64,000 nt of DNA. Origin: Candidatus Eremiobacterota bacterium. Its GTDB lineage: Bacteria; Vulcanimicrobiota; Vulcanimicrobiia; Vulcanimicrobiales; Vulcanimicrobiaceae. Every line of letters begins with the position of its first letter. Positions within the stretch are counted from its first letter, which is position 1. Below, in pieces: positions 52,111-59,859 of this stretch. The notes beneath the pieces are model-generated. The model was not told the DNA's origin and searched no databases. It saw only the letters and a program-made list of their open reading frames with translations. The stretch covers positions 407,300 through 471,299 of the forward strand of contig JAFAYE010000001.1 of the NCBI GenBank assembly GCA_019240525.1, read 5' to 3'. A program made the position numbers and the translations under genes.

Positions 52111-52953
52111 ATGCGCACTCACGAGAAGGAACCTCACAGATTGACACGTCCAGCACTGCTGACGACCGACTTCAACGAAACGATACTCCAACGCGAGCTC
52201 GCCGGCATCCGCAGCGGCATCGCCGCGGTGCGGCGGCTCTATCCCGAGGCCGGCGCGGAGAGCATCGAGATCGCGGGCGGGCTCGTGGCCTTCACCGGCG
52301 TCGAATCACCCCTCTCACAAAGCTATGGAATTGCTCGCCAAGCGTCCGTAACCGCGGGCGAGATCGACGAGATCACGTCGTTTTACGAAACCCGCGGTGC
52401 CACACCGCGCGTCTTCGTCACCCCGTTTTCGGATCCGTCGTTGGGCCGCCGGCTGGCGGCGGCCGGGTATGCGCCAAGCGAATATGAGAGCCTTCTCGTG
52501 TCGGATTGCTTCGATTCGTATGCCGCGCTCGACGATCGCATTAGCGTTGCCGCGAATCTCAACGCCTGGGCACGCGCGTCAGCCCAAGCGTTCATGGATG
52601 TCGAGATGCTCAAGCCGGGCGACGACCGCATCGCGATGGTGCTTGCCTCGTCCGATGGCGTGTCGCCGCTTGAAGCACGGGAGGGCGACGCCATCGTGGC
52701 GACCGCGGCGATGGACGTCCGGGATGGATGCGCCGCGTTGTTTGCCGGCTCGACCATGCCGGCGTTTCGCAACCGCGGCTGGCATACGACGATGATTCGC
52801 GACCGTATCGCGCGGGCTCGGGCCGCAGGCGCGCGCTCGATGCATGCAACGGCGAAACCGGCAAGTATTTCGGAGCGCAACTTCCACCGCTGCGGCTTCA
52901 TTACGTTCTACACACGCACGTTGTGGGAACGCAGCGCCGCAACCGTTAACTGA
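52111..52953 (+). CDS. GNAT-family N-acetyltransferase
   Basis: A 280-aa protein of the two-domain type. The N-terminal part (LQRELAGIRSGIAAVRRLYP) is followed by a C-terminal GNAT domain: FAGSTMPAFRNRGWHTTMIR carries the acetyl-CoA loop (RNRGWHT), and SISERNFHRCGFITFYTRT closes the fold. Substrate unknown. ATG 52111 is listed; TTG 52141, preceded by GAGAAGGA, is an alternative. It lies between tRNA-Thr(TGT) and tRNA-Tyr. Confidence 0.85.
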   Translation: MRTHEKEPHRLTRPALLTTDFNETILQRELAGIRSGIAAVRRLYPEAGAESIEIAGGLVAFTGVESPLSQSYGIARQASVTAGEIDEITSFYETRGATPRVFVTPFSDPSLGRRLAAAGYAPSEYESLLVSDCFDSYAALDDRISVAANLNAWARASAQAFMDVEMLKPGDDRIAMVLASSDGVSPLEAREGDAIVATAAMDVRDGCAALFAGSTMPAFRNRGWHTTMIRDRIARARAAGARSMHATAKPASISERNFHRCGFITFYTRTLWERSAATVN

Positions 52954-53272
52954 GACGCTCCACAATCGTGCGATAGAGCTCTTCCCGGTCGGCGATCGGA
53001 TCGACCACCATGACGGTAGCGGGACCCTGTTTTGGTTCGATACAGACGGTCACCCGGCCGCGGGCGCAGACGTCCATGCAGCTCGTGCTAATCGCGCGAA
53101 TCTGGCCCCAACGCTCGTCTTCTTTCAATCGAGCCTTCAACCAATTGCGCAGGTGGAAGTCTCCGATCTGCTCGGCAACTTCGGGAGCTTCGTCGGGGAT
53201 ACGCTCTTTGAAGCAGCGCTCGCAGACGAGTACGAGTCCGGAGCGAAGCCACGTTGGTTTAACATCTTGCAT
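52946..53272 (-). CDS. Thioredoxin-like 2Fe-2S ferredoxin-domain protein
   Basis: A 108-aa protein with four cysteines in two pairs: VLVCERCFKERI and ISTSCMDVCARGRVTVCIEP. The spacing matches small thioredoxin-fold 2Fe-2S ferredoxins related to NuoE; the second pair (SCMDVCARGRV) is the usual cluster-ligand segment. It should be a soluble electron carrier. It converges with the GNAT gene (eight-base overlap) and begins 10 bases downstream of tRNA-Thr(TGT) on the same strand. Confidence 0.82.
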   Translation of the reverse strand: MQDVKPTWLRSGLVLVCERCFKERIPDEAPEVAEQIGDFHLRNWLKARLKEDERWGQIRAISTSCMDVCARGRVTVCIEPKQGPATVMVVDPIADREELYRTIVERLS

Positions 53273-53282
53273 TACGTAATAT

Positions 53283-53359
53283 TGGAGCCGACGGAGGGAT
53301 TCGAACCCACGGCATCCACTTTACAAAAGTGGCGCTCTGACCAGCTGAGCTACGTCGGC
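53283..53359 (-). tRNA. tRNA-Thr(TGT)
   Basis: Minus strand; acceptor GCCGACG pairs with CGTCGGC, anticodon stem CCACT/AGTGG encloses TTTGTAA with anticodon TGT (Thr). CCA is encoded (53283-53285). The T stem GTGGG/CCCTC has one T-T mismatch. First of four tRNAs on this strand. Confidence 0.94.
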
Positions 53360-53439
53360 GAGAGCAGCGTCAATTGCCTCGACGCCTTCGTCAGCACCTT
53401 TTCGCGGCGCTCTGTGATGTCACCCAGAGCTCGCCTGAC

Positions 53440-53482
53440 GTGTCACCCTGAGCTTGTCGAAGGGCGACAAGCTCAGCACGAC
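53440..53482. repeat. Hairpin repeat locus (CTTCGACAAGCTCAG family)
   Basis: One reverse unit (TGAGCTTGTCGAAGGGCGA) and one forward part unit (CGACAAGCTCAGCACGACA) in tandem, 16 bases after the sigH stop and upstream of tRNA-Thr(TGT). The stem arms (TCACCCT with AGGGCGA) differ from those at the other two loci but still mostly pair. Possible sigH terminator. Confidence 0.85.
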
Positions 53483-53498
53483 AGAGAGAAACGAAGGC

Positions 53499-54146
53499 TT
53501 ACTGGAATTCGAACTCCGCGAGATTCTTTTCGATCTTGCGCTTCACGCGTTGCAACGCGTTGTCAATAGACTTCACGTGGCGCCCCAGATCGCGCGCCAT
53601 CTCCTGATAGCTCTTGCCTTCCAGATAAGATTCGAGCACCTGCGACTCGAGCTCCGAGAGATTCTGACGGATCCGCTGGCGGATGTCGTCGGAAACTTCT
53701 TGCGTCACGACGAGCTCTTCAGGGTCGGAGGTCTTTTGCGACGCCATTACGTCGAGAAGCGTACGCTCGCTATCTTCATCGTAGATGGGCTTGTTTAGTG
53801 AGATGTACTGATTGAGCGGGATGTGCTTCTGGCGCGTCGCGGTCTTGATCGCGGTGATGATCTGCCGAGTGATGCAGAGTTCGGCGAAGGCACGGAAGCT
53901 CGAAAGCTTATCGGCTTTAAAATCGCGCACGGCCTTGTACAGCCCGATCATTCCTTCTTGAATGATGTCCTCGCGGTCGGCGCCGATCAGAAAGTAGCTC
54001 TTGGCCTTGATCCGAACGAAATTCTTATATTTGTTGAGCAGATATTCCATCGCGAGATTGTCGCCGGTCTTCGCGATGGCGACGAGATCTTCGTCGACCC
54101 GCTGCTGGTACTCCACTCCGTCCGAGACGGGATGGGTCATAGCCAT
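53499..54146 (-). CDS. sigH: SigH-type sigma-70 family factor
   Basis: A 215-aa sigma factor of the SigH/Spo0H group. Region 2 is ADREDIIQEGMIGLYKAVRD, then FDADKLSSFRAFAELCITRQ-like (core binding and -10 recognition); region 4 is LESQVLESYLEGKSYQEMAR and DLGRHVKSIDNALQRVKRKI (-35 recognition helix-turn-helix). There is no anti-sigma partner next to it. It follows rlmB in the Bacillus-like order and has its own promoter at 54226-54254. In Bacillus SigH governs the post-exponential transition; the regulon here is unknown. Confidence 0.92.
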   Translation of the reverse strand: MAMTHPVSDGVEYQQRVDEDLVAIAKTGDNLAMEYLLNKYKNFVRIKAKSYFLIGADREDIIQEGMIGLYKAVRDFKADKLSSFRAFAELCITRQIITAIKTATRQKHIPLNQYISLNKPIYDEDSERTLLDVMASQKTSDPEELVVTQEVSDDIRQRIRQNLSELESQVLESYLEGKSYQEMARDLGRHVKSIDNALQRVKRKIEKNLAEFEFQ

Positions 54147-54225
54147 AATTCTCTGTTTGCCTCGTGGTTAAAGACGAGCCGCATGTGCAGGCCCAGCCCG
54201 TCGGGCGCGGCACGTCGTGGCTAAG

Positions 54226-54254
54226 TATATAGGAGGTTCCCCCTCCCCCGTCAA
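54226..54254 (-). promoter_or_regulatory. Sigma-A-type promoter of sigH
   Basis: Minus strand: -35 TTGACG (54249-54254), spacer of 17 bp, -10 TATATA (54226-54231). It lies between the rlmB stop and sigH, giving a 5' leader of about 70 bases. The spacer is an unusual G-run (GGGGAGGGGG). Confidence 0.72.
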
Positions 54255-55030
54255 GGACGAAGCGAGCACTCTCGCTGGCGAACCGCCTCGTAGATCAGAA
54301 CCGCGGCCGCAACCGAGGCGTTCAGCGCGCCTACCCGCCCCCGCATGGGGAGCTTAACCAAGTAGTCGCACTCACGTTTGACCAGTTGGGCGAGGCCGGT
54401 CCCCTCGGCGCCGATGACCAAGGCTAGGTCCCGGTTGAAATCGGCATCCCAGAAATCCACGGCGGCAGAGGTCAGATCGGCTCCGGCAACCCAGATTCCG
54501 GCTTTTTTCATCACCCGAATGGCGTCCGCGATATTCGGGACGCGGGCGATCGCGATATGGGCTGCGGCTCCGGCGGCGGCTTTTCGTGCTGTTGCGTTGA
54601 TGCCCGCGGAACGGCGATCCGGTATCACGACGCCGGCGGCCCCCGCCGCCTCGGCGGTACGAATAATGGCGCCCACGTTATGCGGATCGGTGAGGTGATC
54701 CAAGACGACGATCAGGCGCCCCCAGTTCGGTGCCGGTTGGCAGGCCAGTACGTCGTACAGTGAAGCGTATTCAAAAGGCGGCGCGATGGCGACGACACCC
54801 TGATGCGCTTTGAAAGGAACGCGATCGAAGAACGCGCGGCCTTCGAAACGCACCGGCACGTTGCGCTCTTTTGCTTGGGCAAGGAGGGCCCGAAGCGCGC
54901 CGTCTTTGGAACGGTCGCTCGCGACATGCACCAGACGCAGTTGTTCGCCGGCGGCAAGCGCCTCGTGCACGGCGTGGATGCCGTAAACGAGGTCGTCGAA
55001 ATCTAGAGGGGCGAAACGGCGACGCTCCAC
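54251..55030 (-). CDS. rlmB: 23S rRNA 2'-O-methyltransferase RlmB (TrmH/SpoU family)
   Basis: A 259-aa SPOUT methyltransferase with the N-terminal substrate-binding domain (VYGIHAVHEALAAGEQLRLV) and the knotted SAM-binding domain: VLDHLTDPHNVGAIIRTAEA, LALVIGAEGTGL and LPMRGRVGALNASVAAAVLI. RlmB methylates G2251 of 23S rRNA. Its start overlaps the cysS end by 28 bases. It is in the classic cysS-rlmB-sigH order. Confidence 0.93.
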   Translation of the reverse strand: MERRRFAPLDFDDLVYGIHAVHEALAAGEQLRLVHVASDRSKDGALRALLAQAKERNVPVRFEGRAFFDRVPFKAHQGVVAIAPPFEYASLYDVLACQPAPNWGRLIVVLDHLTDPHNVGAIIRTAEAAGAAGVVIPDRRSAGINATARKAAAGAAAHIAIARVPNIADAIRVMKKAGIWVAGADLTSAAVDFWDADFNRDLALVIGAEGTGLAQLVKRECDYLVKLPMRGRVGALNASVAAAVLIYEAVRQRECSLRP

Positions 55031-56454
55031 GTCGTGCCTTCCTTGGAATCTTGCACTTCGATTCCGCAGCGCGCCAGGGCATCGCGCAGCTGATCGGACG
55101 CCTTCCAGTTTCTCTCGCGCCGGGCGTCGTTGCGCAGCGCCACGACGCGCTCGATGGCCTCCTCCGCGGTTGCGCCGTCAATCGCGCTCATATCCACACC
55201 AACGTGGAGTTCGCGCAGAGAGTGCTGCAAACGATCCGAGAAGTTCGGCGGAAGCTCGGCGGCAGGTTGCTCAAGCCACGCGGAGTTCGGCTCGATCCCC
55301 AATATGCGAAGCCAATACTCGAGACGCTCCCGGCTCGGTGTCGAGTGACTTACCGTGTCGTAGAGTACCGCCATGGCAGCGGCCGTATTCATGTCGTCGT
55401 CGAGCGCCGCTTCCATGCGCGCGTCGAGCTCCGCGGCTGCGATCGGTTCGCCGTCGCTTGCCGGTGAAGTGTTGCGGTACGCCGCCTTGATGCGGGCAAG
55501 CCCGAGGCCCGCGGCTGAGATCGACTCTTCGGTGAAGTTCATCACTTTGCGATATCCGGTCTGCAAAAAGAGCCAGCGAATCGCTTGCGGGTCGTGCCGT
55601 CGCAGCAACTCCCCGAGAGGTTCGAAATTGCCGAGCGACTTTGCCATCTTGCGATTGTCGAAGAGCAGCAGGCCGCCGTGAATCCAAAAGTTTGCCATCG
55701 GGGGGCGGGCCATCAACGGCTCGCTCTGCGCGATTTCGTTTTCGTGATGCGGGAAGATCAAGTCCGCACCACCGCCGTGAATGTCAAAACCGACCCCATC
55801 AGGATCGAGCAGCTCGCGAGCCATCGCGGAGCACTCGATGTGCCAGCCGGGGCGCCCGTCTCCGTACGGATCGAACGGCCAGCGAGGCTCGTCCGGCTTA
55901 GCGAACTTCCACAATGCAAAGTCGAGCGGATCCTCCTTGCGCTCGTCTACCTCGATGCGGGCGCCTGCCTCGAGTTCGTCGAGGTTGCGATTGGCCAGGT
56001 GCCCGTAATTAGCAAAGGTCGCGACGCGATAATAAATCCCATCGCGAGTGACGTACGCATGTCCGCTCGCGATTAACTCGCGAATTATCGCCTGGATCGG
56101 TTCGATGAATTCGGTAGCGTAGGGCTCCGCATCGTACTCGAGCACGCCGAGTCGTCGCATCGATCCCTTGAACTCGGCGTAAAAACGTTCGACGATGTCG
56201 TGGTAATATTCGCCGGTTTCCCGGGCGGCGCCGATGCTGCGATCGTCAATGTCCGTGACGTTCTGCACATAGGTCACCCGGTAACCGCGGTGCGCGAGAT
56301 AACGGCGTAACACGTCGAAAAACAGGAAGGAGCGGGCGTGGCCGAGGTGCGCCTGAGCCGACGGGGTGAGACCGCAAACGTAGATGCGAACCTCGCCCGC
56401 GCGTAGCGGCTCGAACACCTCGATGCTGCGCGTGCGTGTATTATAGAGTTTCAA
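55003..56454 (-). CDS. cysS: Cysteinyl-tRNA synthetase CysS
   Basis: A 483-aa class I aminoacyl-tRNA synthetase. The HIGH-type signature is AHLGHARSFLFFD, KMSKS is RKMAKSLGNF, and Zn ligands include YVCGLT, WHIECSAMA and FPHHENEIAQ. The C-terminal DALR-type helical domain follows. It charges tRNA-Cys. The N-terminal segment CGLTPSAQAHLGHARS departs from the usual CGPTVYDxxHIGHAR. Two bases separate cysE and cysS, so cysteine synthesis and charging are coupled in one operon. Confidence 0.95.
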   Translation of the reverse strand: MKLYNTRTRSIEVFEPLRAGEVRIYVCGLTPSAQAHLGHARSFLFFDVLRRYLAHRGYRVTYVQNVTDIDDRSIGAARETGEYYHDIVERFYAEFKGSMRRLGVLEYDAEPYATEFIEPIQAIIRELIASGHAYVTRDGIYYRVATFANYGHLANRNLDELEAGARIEVDERKEDPLDFALWKFAKPDEPRWPFDPYGDGRPGWHIECSAMARELLDPDGVGFDIHGGGADLIFPHHENEIAQSEPLMARPPMANFWIHGGLLLFDNRKMAKSLGNFEPLGELLRRHDPQAIRWLFLQTGYRKVMNFTEESISAAGLGLARIKAAYRNTSPASDGEPIAAAELDARMEAALDDDMNTAAAMAVLYDTVSHSTPSRERLEYWLRILGIEPNSAWLEQPAAELPPNFSDRLQHSLRELHVGVDMSAIDGATAEEAIERVVALRNDARRERNWKASDQLRDALARCGIEVQDSKEGTTWSVAVSPL

Positions 56455-56456
56455 CG

Positions 56457-57140
56457 TCAGATGACCCAGCTCCAGGCTTCTTCTTCCGATGCTTCGCCGC
56501 TTTCGAGCTCGGATAGTCGCCGTTCCAGCTCGCCGAGCTGCCGCTGCAGCCGTCCGATCGAGTCGGCGGTCGGATCGGGCATATCGACTTGCGGCCGCTC
56601 GGGGACGAGCCGAATAGGTTTACCGTCCTGCATCACGATGCGCGCCGGAACCCCGACGACGGTCGCATTGGCCGGCACGTCCTTCACGACGACCGAGCCG
56701 CCGCCAACCTTCGCATTGTCGCCGAGTACGATCGCGCCGAGCACGCTCGAGTTGACACCGATCGTAACGTTGCGACCGAGCGTCGGGTGGCGCTTGCCAT
56801 GGGAAAGGCTCGTTCCCCCCAACGTCACGCCTTGATAGATCGTACAACCGTCTCCGATCTCGACGGTTTCGCCGATCACGACACCGCTGCCGTGATCGAT
56901 GAAAATCCCCTTACCGATCGTCGCGCCGGGGTGAATCTCGATCTGCGTAAGAAAGCGCGCAACGTTTGCGAAAAAACGCGGGAGAATCGGTACGCCGGCG
57001 CGATGAAGCGCATGGACCACTCGATGGGCGACGAGCGCGTGAAAACCGGGATACGATAGAACGACGTCCAACCAGCCGCGCGCGGCCGGATCGCGTTCGA
57101 GAGGCGCTCGAAGATCTGCGGCGACGTCGTCGAAAATCAT
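56457..57140 (-). CDS. cysE: Serine O-acetyltransferase CysE
   Basis: A 227-aa left-handed beta-helix enzyme: N-terminal helical part (VLSYPGFHALVAHRVVHALH), then hexapeptide repeats IHPGATIGKGIFIDHGSGVV, IGETVEIGDGCTIYQGVTLG, with catalytic His in IDHGSG and HGKRHPTLG. It makes O-acetylserine for cysteine synthesis. The start overlaps the ydeI-type gene by four bases. Ends two bases before cysS. Confidence 0.95.
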   Translation of the reverse strand: MIFDDVAADLRAPLERDPAARGWLDVVLSYPGFHALVAHRVVHALHRAGVPILPRFFANVARFLTQIEIHPGATIGKGIFIDHGSGVVIGETVEIGDGCTIYQGVTLGGTSLSHGKRHPTLGRNVTIGVNSSVLGAIVLGDNAKVGGGSVVVKDVPANATVVGVPARIVMQDGKPIRLVPERPQVDMPDPTADSIGRLQRQLGELERRLSELESGEASEEEAWSWVI

Positions 57141-57595
57141 TTGCCGCGACTACCTTCGTCGAGCTTCGCACAGGCCTTCTCGATACGGCGCAGACGCGTT
57201 CCGGGTTTCTTCGCAGCCTCGATCCACTGCACATATTCCCGTCGATGGCTGTACGACATCGCATCGTAGGCGGCGCGCTGGGCTCCCGTCATCGCGGTTG
57301 AAAAGTCGGCAGGCACATTCGCTCGGCGTTCCTCGGTGTCGAGCTCGATCGAAAGCGTAATGCGGTCGCCACGCTCGATTCCGGCTGCCTGGCGCGTCGC
57401 GGCGGTCACGCCGACCATCGGCCCCGCGCCCATATTCGCAATCGTCGTTCGCCACGCGATGCCGTTGACCGCGGCGCGAACGGGAACTCGAGTGCGACCT
57501 TTAAAGACCTTCATGACCGAAGGGGGAACCAGGACGTAGGTCGCCGCGGAGTCCTGCGCGCCCTCGAGCGTTGCTCGAAATCTGCGTGCAATCAT
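57137..57595 (-). CDS. DUF1905/YdeI-type (bacteriocin-protection-like) protein
   Basis: A 152-aa protein with an N-terminal DUF1905 domain (YVLVPPSVMKVFKGRTRVPV, VNGIAWRTTIANMGAGPMVG) and a C-terminal YdeI/OmpD-associated domain (MSYSHRREYVQWIEAAKKPG, TRLRRIEKACAKL). Members are linked to cationic-peptide or bacteriocin resistance in other bacteria; the biochemical role is unclear. It overlaps both ispF and cysE by four bases. It occupies the position that gltX holds in the Bacillus order. Confidence 0.88.
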   Translation of the reverse strand: MIARRFRATLEGAQDSAATYVLVPPSVMKVFKGRTRVPVRAAVNGIAWRTTIANMGAGPMVGVTAATRQAAGIERGDRITLSIELDTEERRANVPADFSTAMTGAQRAAYDAMSYSHRREYVQWIEAAKKPGTRLRRIEKACAKLDEGSRGK

Positions 57596-58071
57596 GGTGA
57601 ACCCGAGAGAAGCGCCACCGCGTAAACGGCGAGGCCGCTACCGTCGCCGGTATAGCCCATCCCTTCGCTGCTTTTTGCCTTCAGGCCGACGGAGTTGGAG
57701 CCGATTTTCAAGCGCGATGCGACATTGAGACGCATCTGCTCGATGAACGGTCCAAGTCTCGGCCGCTCGACGACGATGGTGGCATCCACGTTGACAATCC
57801 CAAAGCCCGCCGCATGCACGTCGGCGACGCATCGCGCGAGCAGCTCCATCGAATCGGCATCCTTCCAGCGCGCGTCGCCGGCGGGGAAACGCGCGCCGAG
57901 GTCACCCAACGCGGCGGCCCCCAGCAGAGCATCAGCGAGTGCATGCGCGAGCACGTCGCCGTCGGAGTGCCCGAGCGCCCCGCGTTCGAAGGGAACGCAG
58001 ACGCCACCAAGGATCAACGCGCGTCCTTCGACGAGTTGGTGCGCGTCGAAGCCGTGGCCAATGCGCATCAC
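57592..58071 (-). CDS. ispF: 2-C-methyl-D-erythritol 2,4-cyclodiphosphate synthase IspF
   Basis: A 159-aa enzyme of the MEP isoprenoid pathway. Zn ligands lie in RIGHGFDAHQL (Asp, His) and LGHSDGDVLAHALADALLGA; substrate motifs include GARFPAGDARWKDADSMELL and SSEGMGYTGDG. It forms the cyclic diphosphate from the IspE product. Four-base overlaps with ispD and ydeI indicate co-translation. Confidence 0.95.
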   Translation of the reverse strand: MMRIGHGFDAHQLVEGRALILGGVCVPFERGALGHSDGDVLAHALADALLGAAALGDLGARFPAGDARWKDADSMELLARCVADVHAAGFGIVNVDATIVVERPRLGPFIEQMRLNVASRLKIGSNSVGLKAKSSEGMGYTGDGSGLAVYAVALLSGSP

Positions 58072-58769
58072 GAGACGTTGGAAGCAAGCTCGCGAGCTTG
58101 CAGGATCGCAACCGCCCGTGCAACGTCTTGCTGGTGAGTCACCTTGAAGTTCTCGCTCTTCGATCGGACCACGACGACCTCAATTCCGATGCGTTCGAGC
58201 AACGCCGCGTCGTCGGTTGATTCGAAGCCTTCGCGCCGCGCGCGTTCATGAGCGCAACGCAAGTCCGCGGTCAGTGCGAACTGCGGCGTTTGCGCCGACC
58301 AGAGCGTCCTTCGGTCGAGCGTAGCGCCGACTCGAAGCGATTCTGCATTGACCTGTTTAATGGTGTCGACGACGGGCGTCGCCAGCAGCGAAGCACGGCC
58401 GGAACCAACCGCCGCCATTCCTGCGCGCACGTCGTCTTCAATCACCAATGGCCGGGCGCCGTCGTGAACGAGAACCGCGTCGCAAGCCTGCGTGACGAAA
58501 CCCAAGCCCTCGTGGACGCTTTGCTGGCGGGTCGCTCCGCCACCTACGACGCGCGACGATTCTTGCGGAGCGAGCTTCGCTAGAAGCTCGCGCACTGGTA
58601 CGATCGAGTCCGGCTCGGTCGCAACGATCAGCTCGGCAACTTCGGGCATCGCCGCGAAGACTCTGATCGACCAGCCAACCATCGGCAAACCGGCAAGCTC
58701 GAGAAGCTGCTTGGGGTGGCCCAGACGAGTACCGCGACCGGCCGCAACGATGACCGCCGCCCACTTCAC
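58068..58769 (-). CDS. ispD: 2-C-methyl-D-erythritol 4-phosphate cytidylyltransferase IspD
   Basis: A 233-aa nucleotidyltransferase: VIVAAGRGTRLGHPKQLLEL is the CTP-binding loop, VLVHDGARPLVI the metal-binding segment, and VDTIKQVN and RRTLWSAQTPQFA the substrate loops. It makes CDP-methylerythritol in the MEP pathway. Coupled to yacL upstream and ispF downstream by four-base overlaps. Confidence 0.95.
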   Translation of the reverse strand: MKWAAVIVAAGRGTRLGHPKQLLELAGLPMVGWSIRVFAAMPEVAELIVATEPDSIVPVRELLAKLAPQESSRVVGGGATRQQSVHEGLGFVTQACDAVLVHDGARPLVIEDDVRAGMAAVGSGRASLLATPVVDTIKQVNAESLRVGATLDRRTLWSAQTPQFALTADLRCAHERARREGFESTDDAALLERIGIEVVVVRSKSENFKVTHQQDVARAVAILQARELASNVS

Positions 58770-59833
58770 GAAACGACGCCTTCGCGTTTGGGACGCGCGA
58801 AAATCATCCTCCCCGCAACGGTTTGCAGCACGCTGGTGACGATGACGTCGGTTTCCTCGCCAATCAACCGCCGTCCGTGCTCTACGACGATCATCGTGCC
58901 GTCTTCAAAATAGCCGATCCCTTGATGAAACTCTTTGCCCTCGCGGATTACCGCGACGTGCAGTTCCTCGCCCGGCAGCACGACCGGTTTAACGGCGTTG
59001 GCAAGCTCGTTGACGTTCAGGACGGAGACGCCTTCGACGTGGGCGATTCGGTTCAAGTTATAATCGTTGGTCACGAGCTTCGCACCGAGCTCTTGTGCCA
59101 AACGGACCAGGCGCGCATCGACGTTACCGGGCGCCATATCGTCGAAATCTCGTTCGCTAATCTCGACGGCGGCTAGCTCTTGCAGGCGGCTGAGCACATC
59201 GAACCCGCGCCGGCCGCGCGTACGCTTGAGCGGATCCACCGAATCGGAGATCGCCTGAAGCTCGCGCAAGACGAAGCGGGGGACGATGAGCTCGCCCTCA
59301 AGGAAACCGCTCTCGACGATTTCGACGATTCGTCCGTCGACAATCGTCGAAGTATCGACGAGCTTGAGGGTAGCGTCGGTCGAATTACCGGCGATGCTAC
59401 GCGGAACGGGAACGATGCGTATTTTGGCACCGATACGCGCACCCAAATATGCGGCAAAAATCGCGACGATCAGATAGAGCACGATGGCGACATACGTTCC
59501 GGCGCGCCCGAAATCGGAAATGAGCTCGAAGACAATGCCTTTAATGAGGAACGCGATGAGCAACCCGACGATCAAACCGACGGCGCCGCCGGCGATCTCG
59601 GCGGGGGTCAATCGCTCCATCGCGCCTTCGGCTTGACGAAGCTGGCTCTCGAAGAGCACTTGCGCCGGCGGCGCGAGGAGCGCGCCGACGACCGCACCGA
59701 TTACCGGAGAGAGAATGAGGAACGCTACCTGCAGCGTTCCGTTCGCGAAATGTGGCGACAGTAGGCTAAAGTACGCTTCGCGACCCAAAAGGAAACCGGT
59801 CGCCCCGAAAACGACGATGAAGGCGGCGCGCAA
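58766..59833 (-). CDS. YacL-type membrane PIN/TRAM-domain protein
   Basis: A 355-aa protein with four membrane helices at the N-terminus (LRAAFIVVFGATGFLLG, LQVAFLILSPVIGAVVGAL, EIAGGAVGLIVGLLIAFLI, YVAIVLYLIVAIFAAYLGAR), a PIN-type ribonuclease domain (LVDTSTIVDGRIVEIVESGF, LVTNDYNLNRIAHVEGV) and a C-terminal TRAM domain (GEELHVAVIREGKE). The acidic residues of a PIN nuclease are present. TTG 59833 is my choice; ATT 59869, preceded by GGAG, is also possible. The position between hemW and ispD follows the yacL-ispD order. Confidence 0.85.
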   Translation of the reverse strand: MRAAFIVVFGATGFLLGREAYFSLLSPHFANGTLQVAFLILSPVIGAVVGALLAPPAQVLFESQLRQAEGAMERLTPAEIAGGAVGLIVGLLIAFLIKGIVFELISDFGRAGTYVAIVLYLIVAIFAAYLGARIGAKIRIVPVPRSIAGNSTDATLKLVDTSTIVDGRIVEIVESGFLEGELIVPRFVLRELQAISDSVDPLKRTRGRRGFDVLSRLQELAAVEISERDFDDMAPGNVDARLVRLAQELGAKLVTNDYNLNRIAHVEGVSVLNVNELANAVKPVVLPGEELHVAVIREGKEFHQGIGYFEDGTMIVVEHGRRLIGEETDVIVTSVLQTVAGRMIFARPKREGVVS

Positions 59834-59859
59834 GACGGTTTCCGAGAGTGGATTCGGTG

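Noticed and set aside
48836-53359. Integrative element at the tRNA genes
   Set aside because: No integrase, direct repeat of a tRNA 3' end or phage gene is present, so site-specific integration is not supported.
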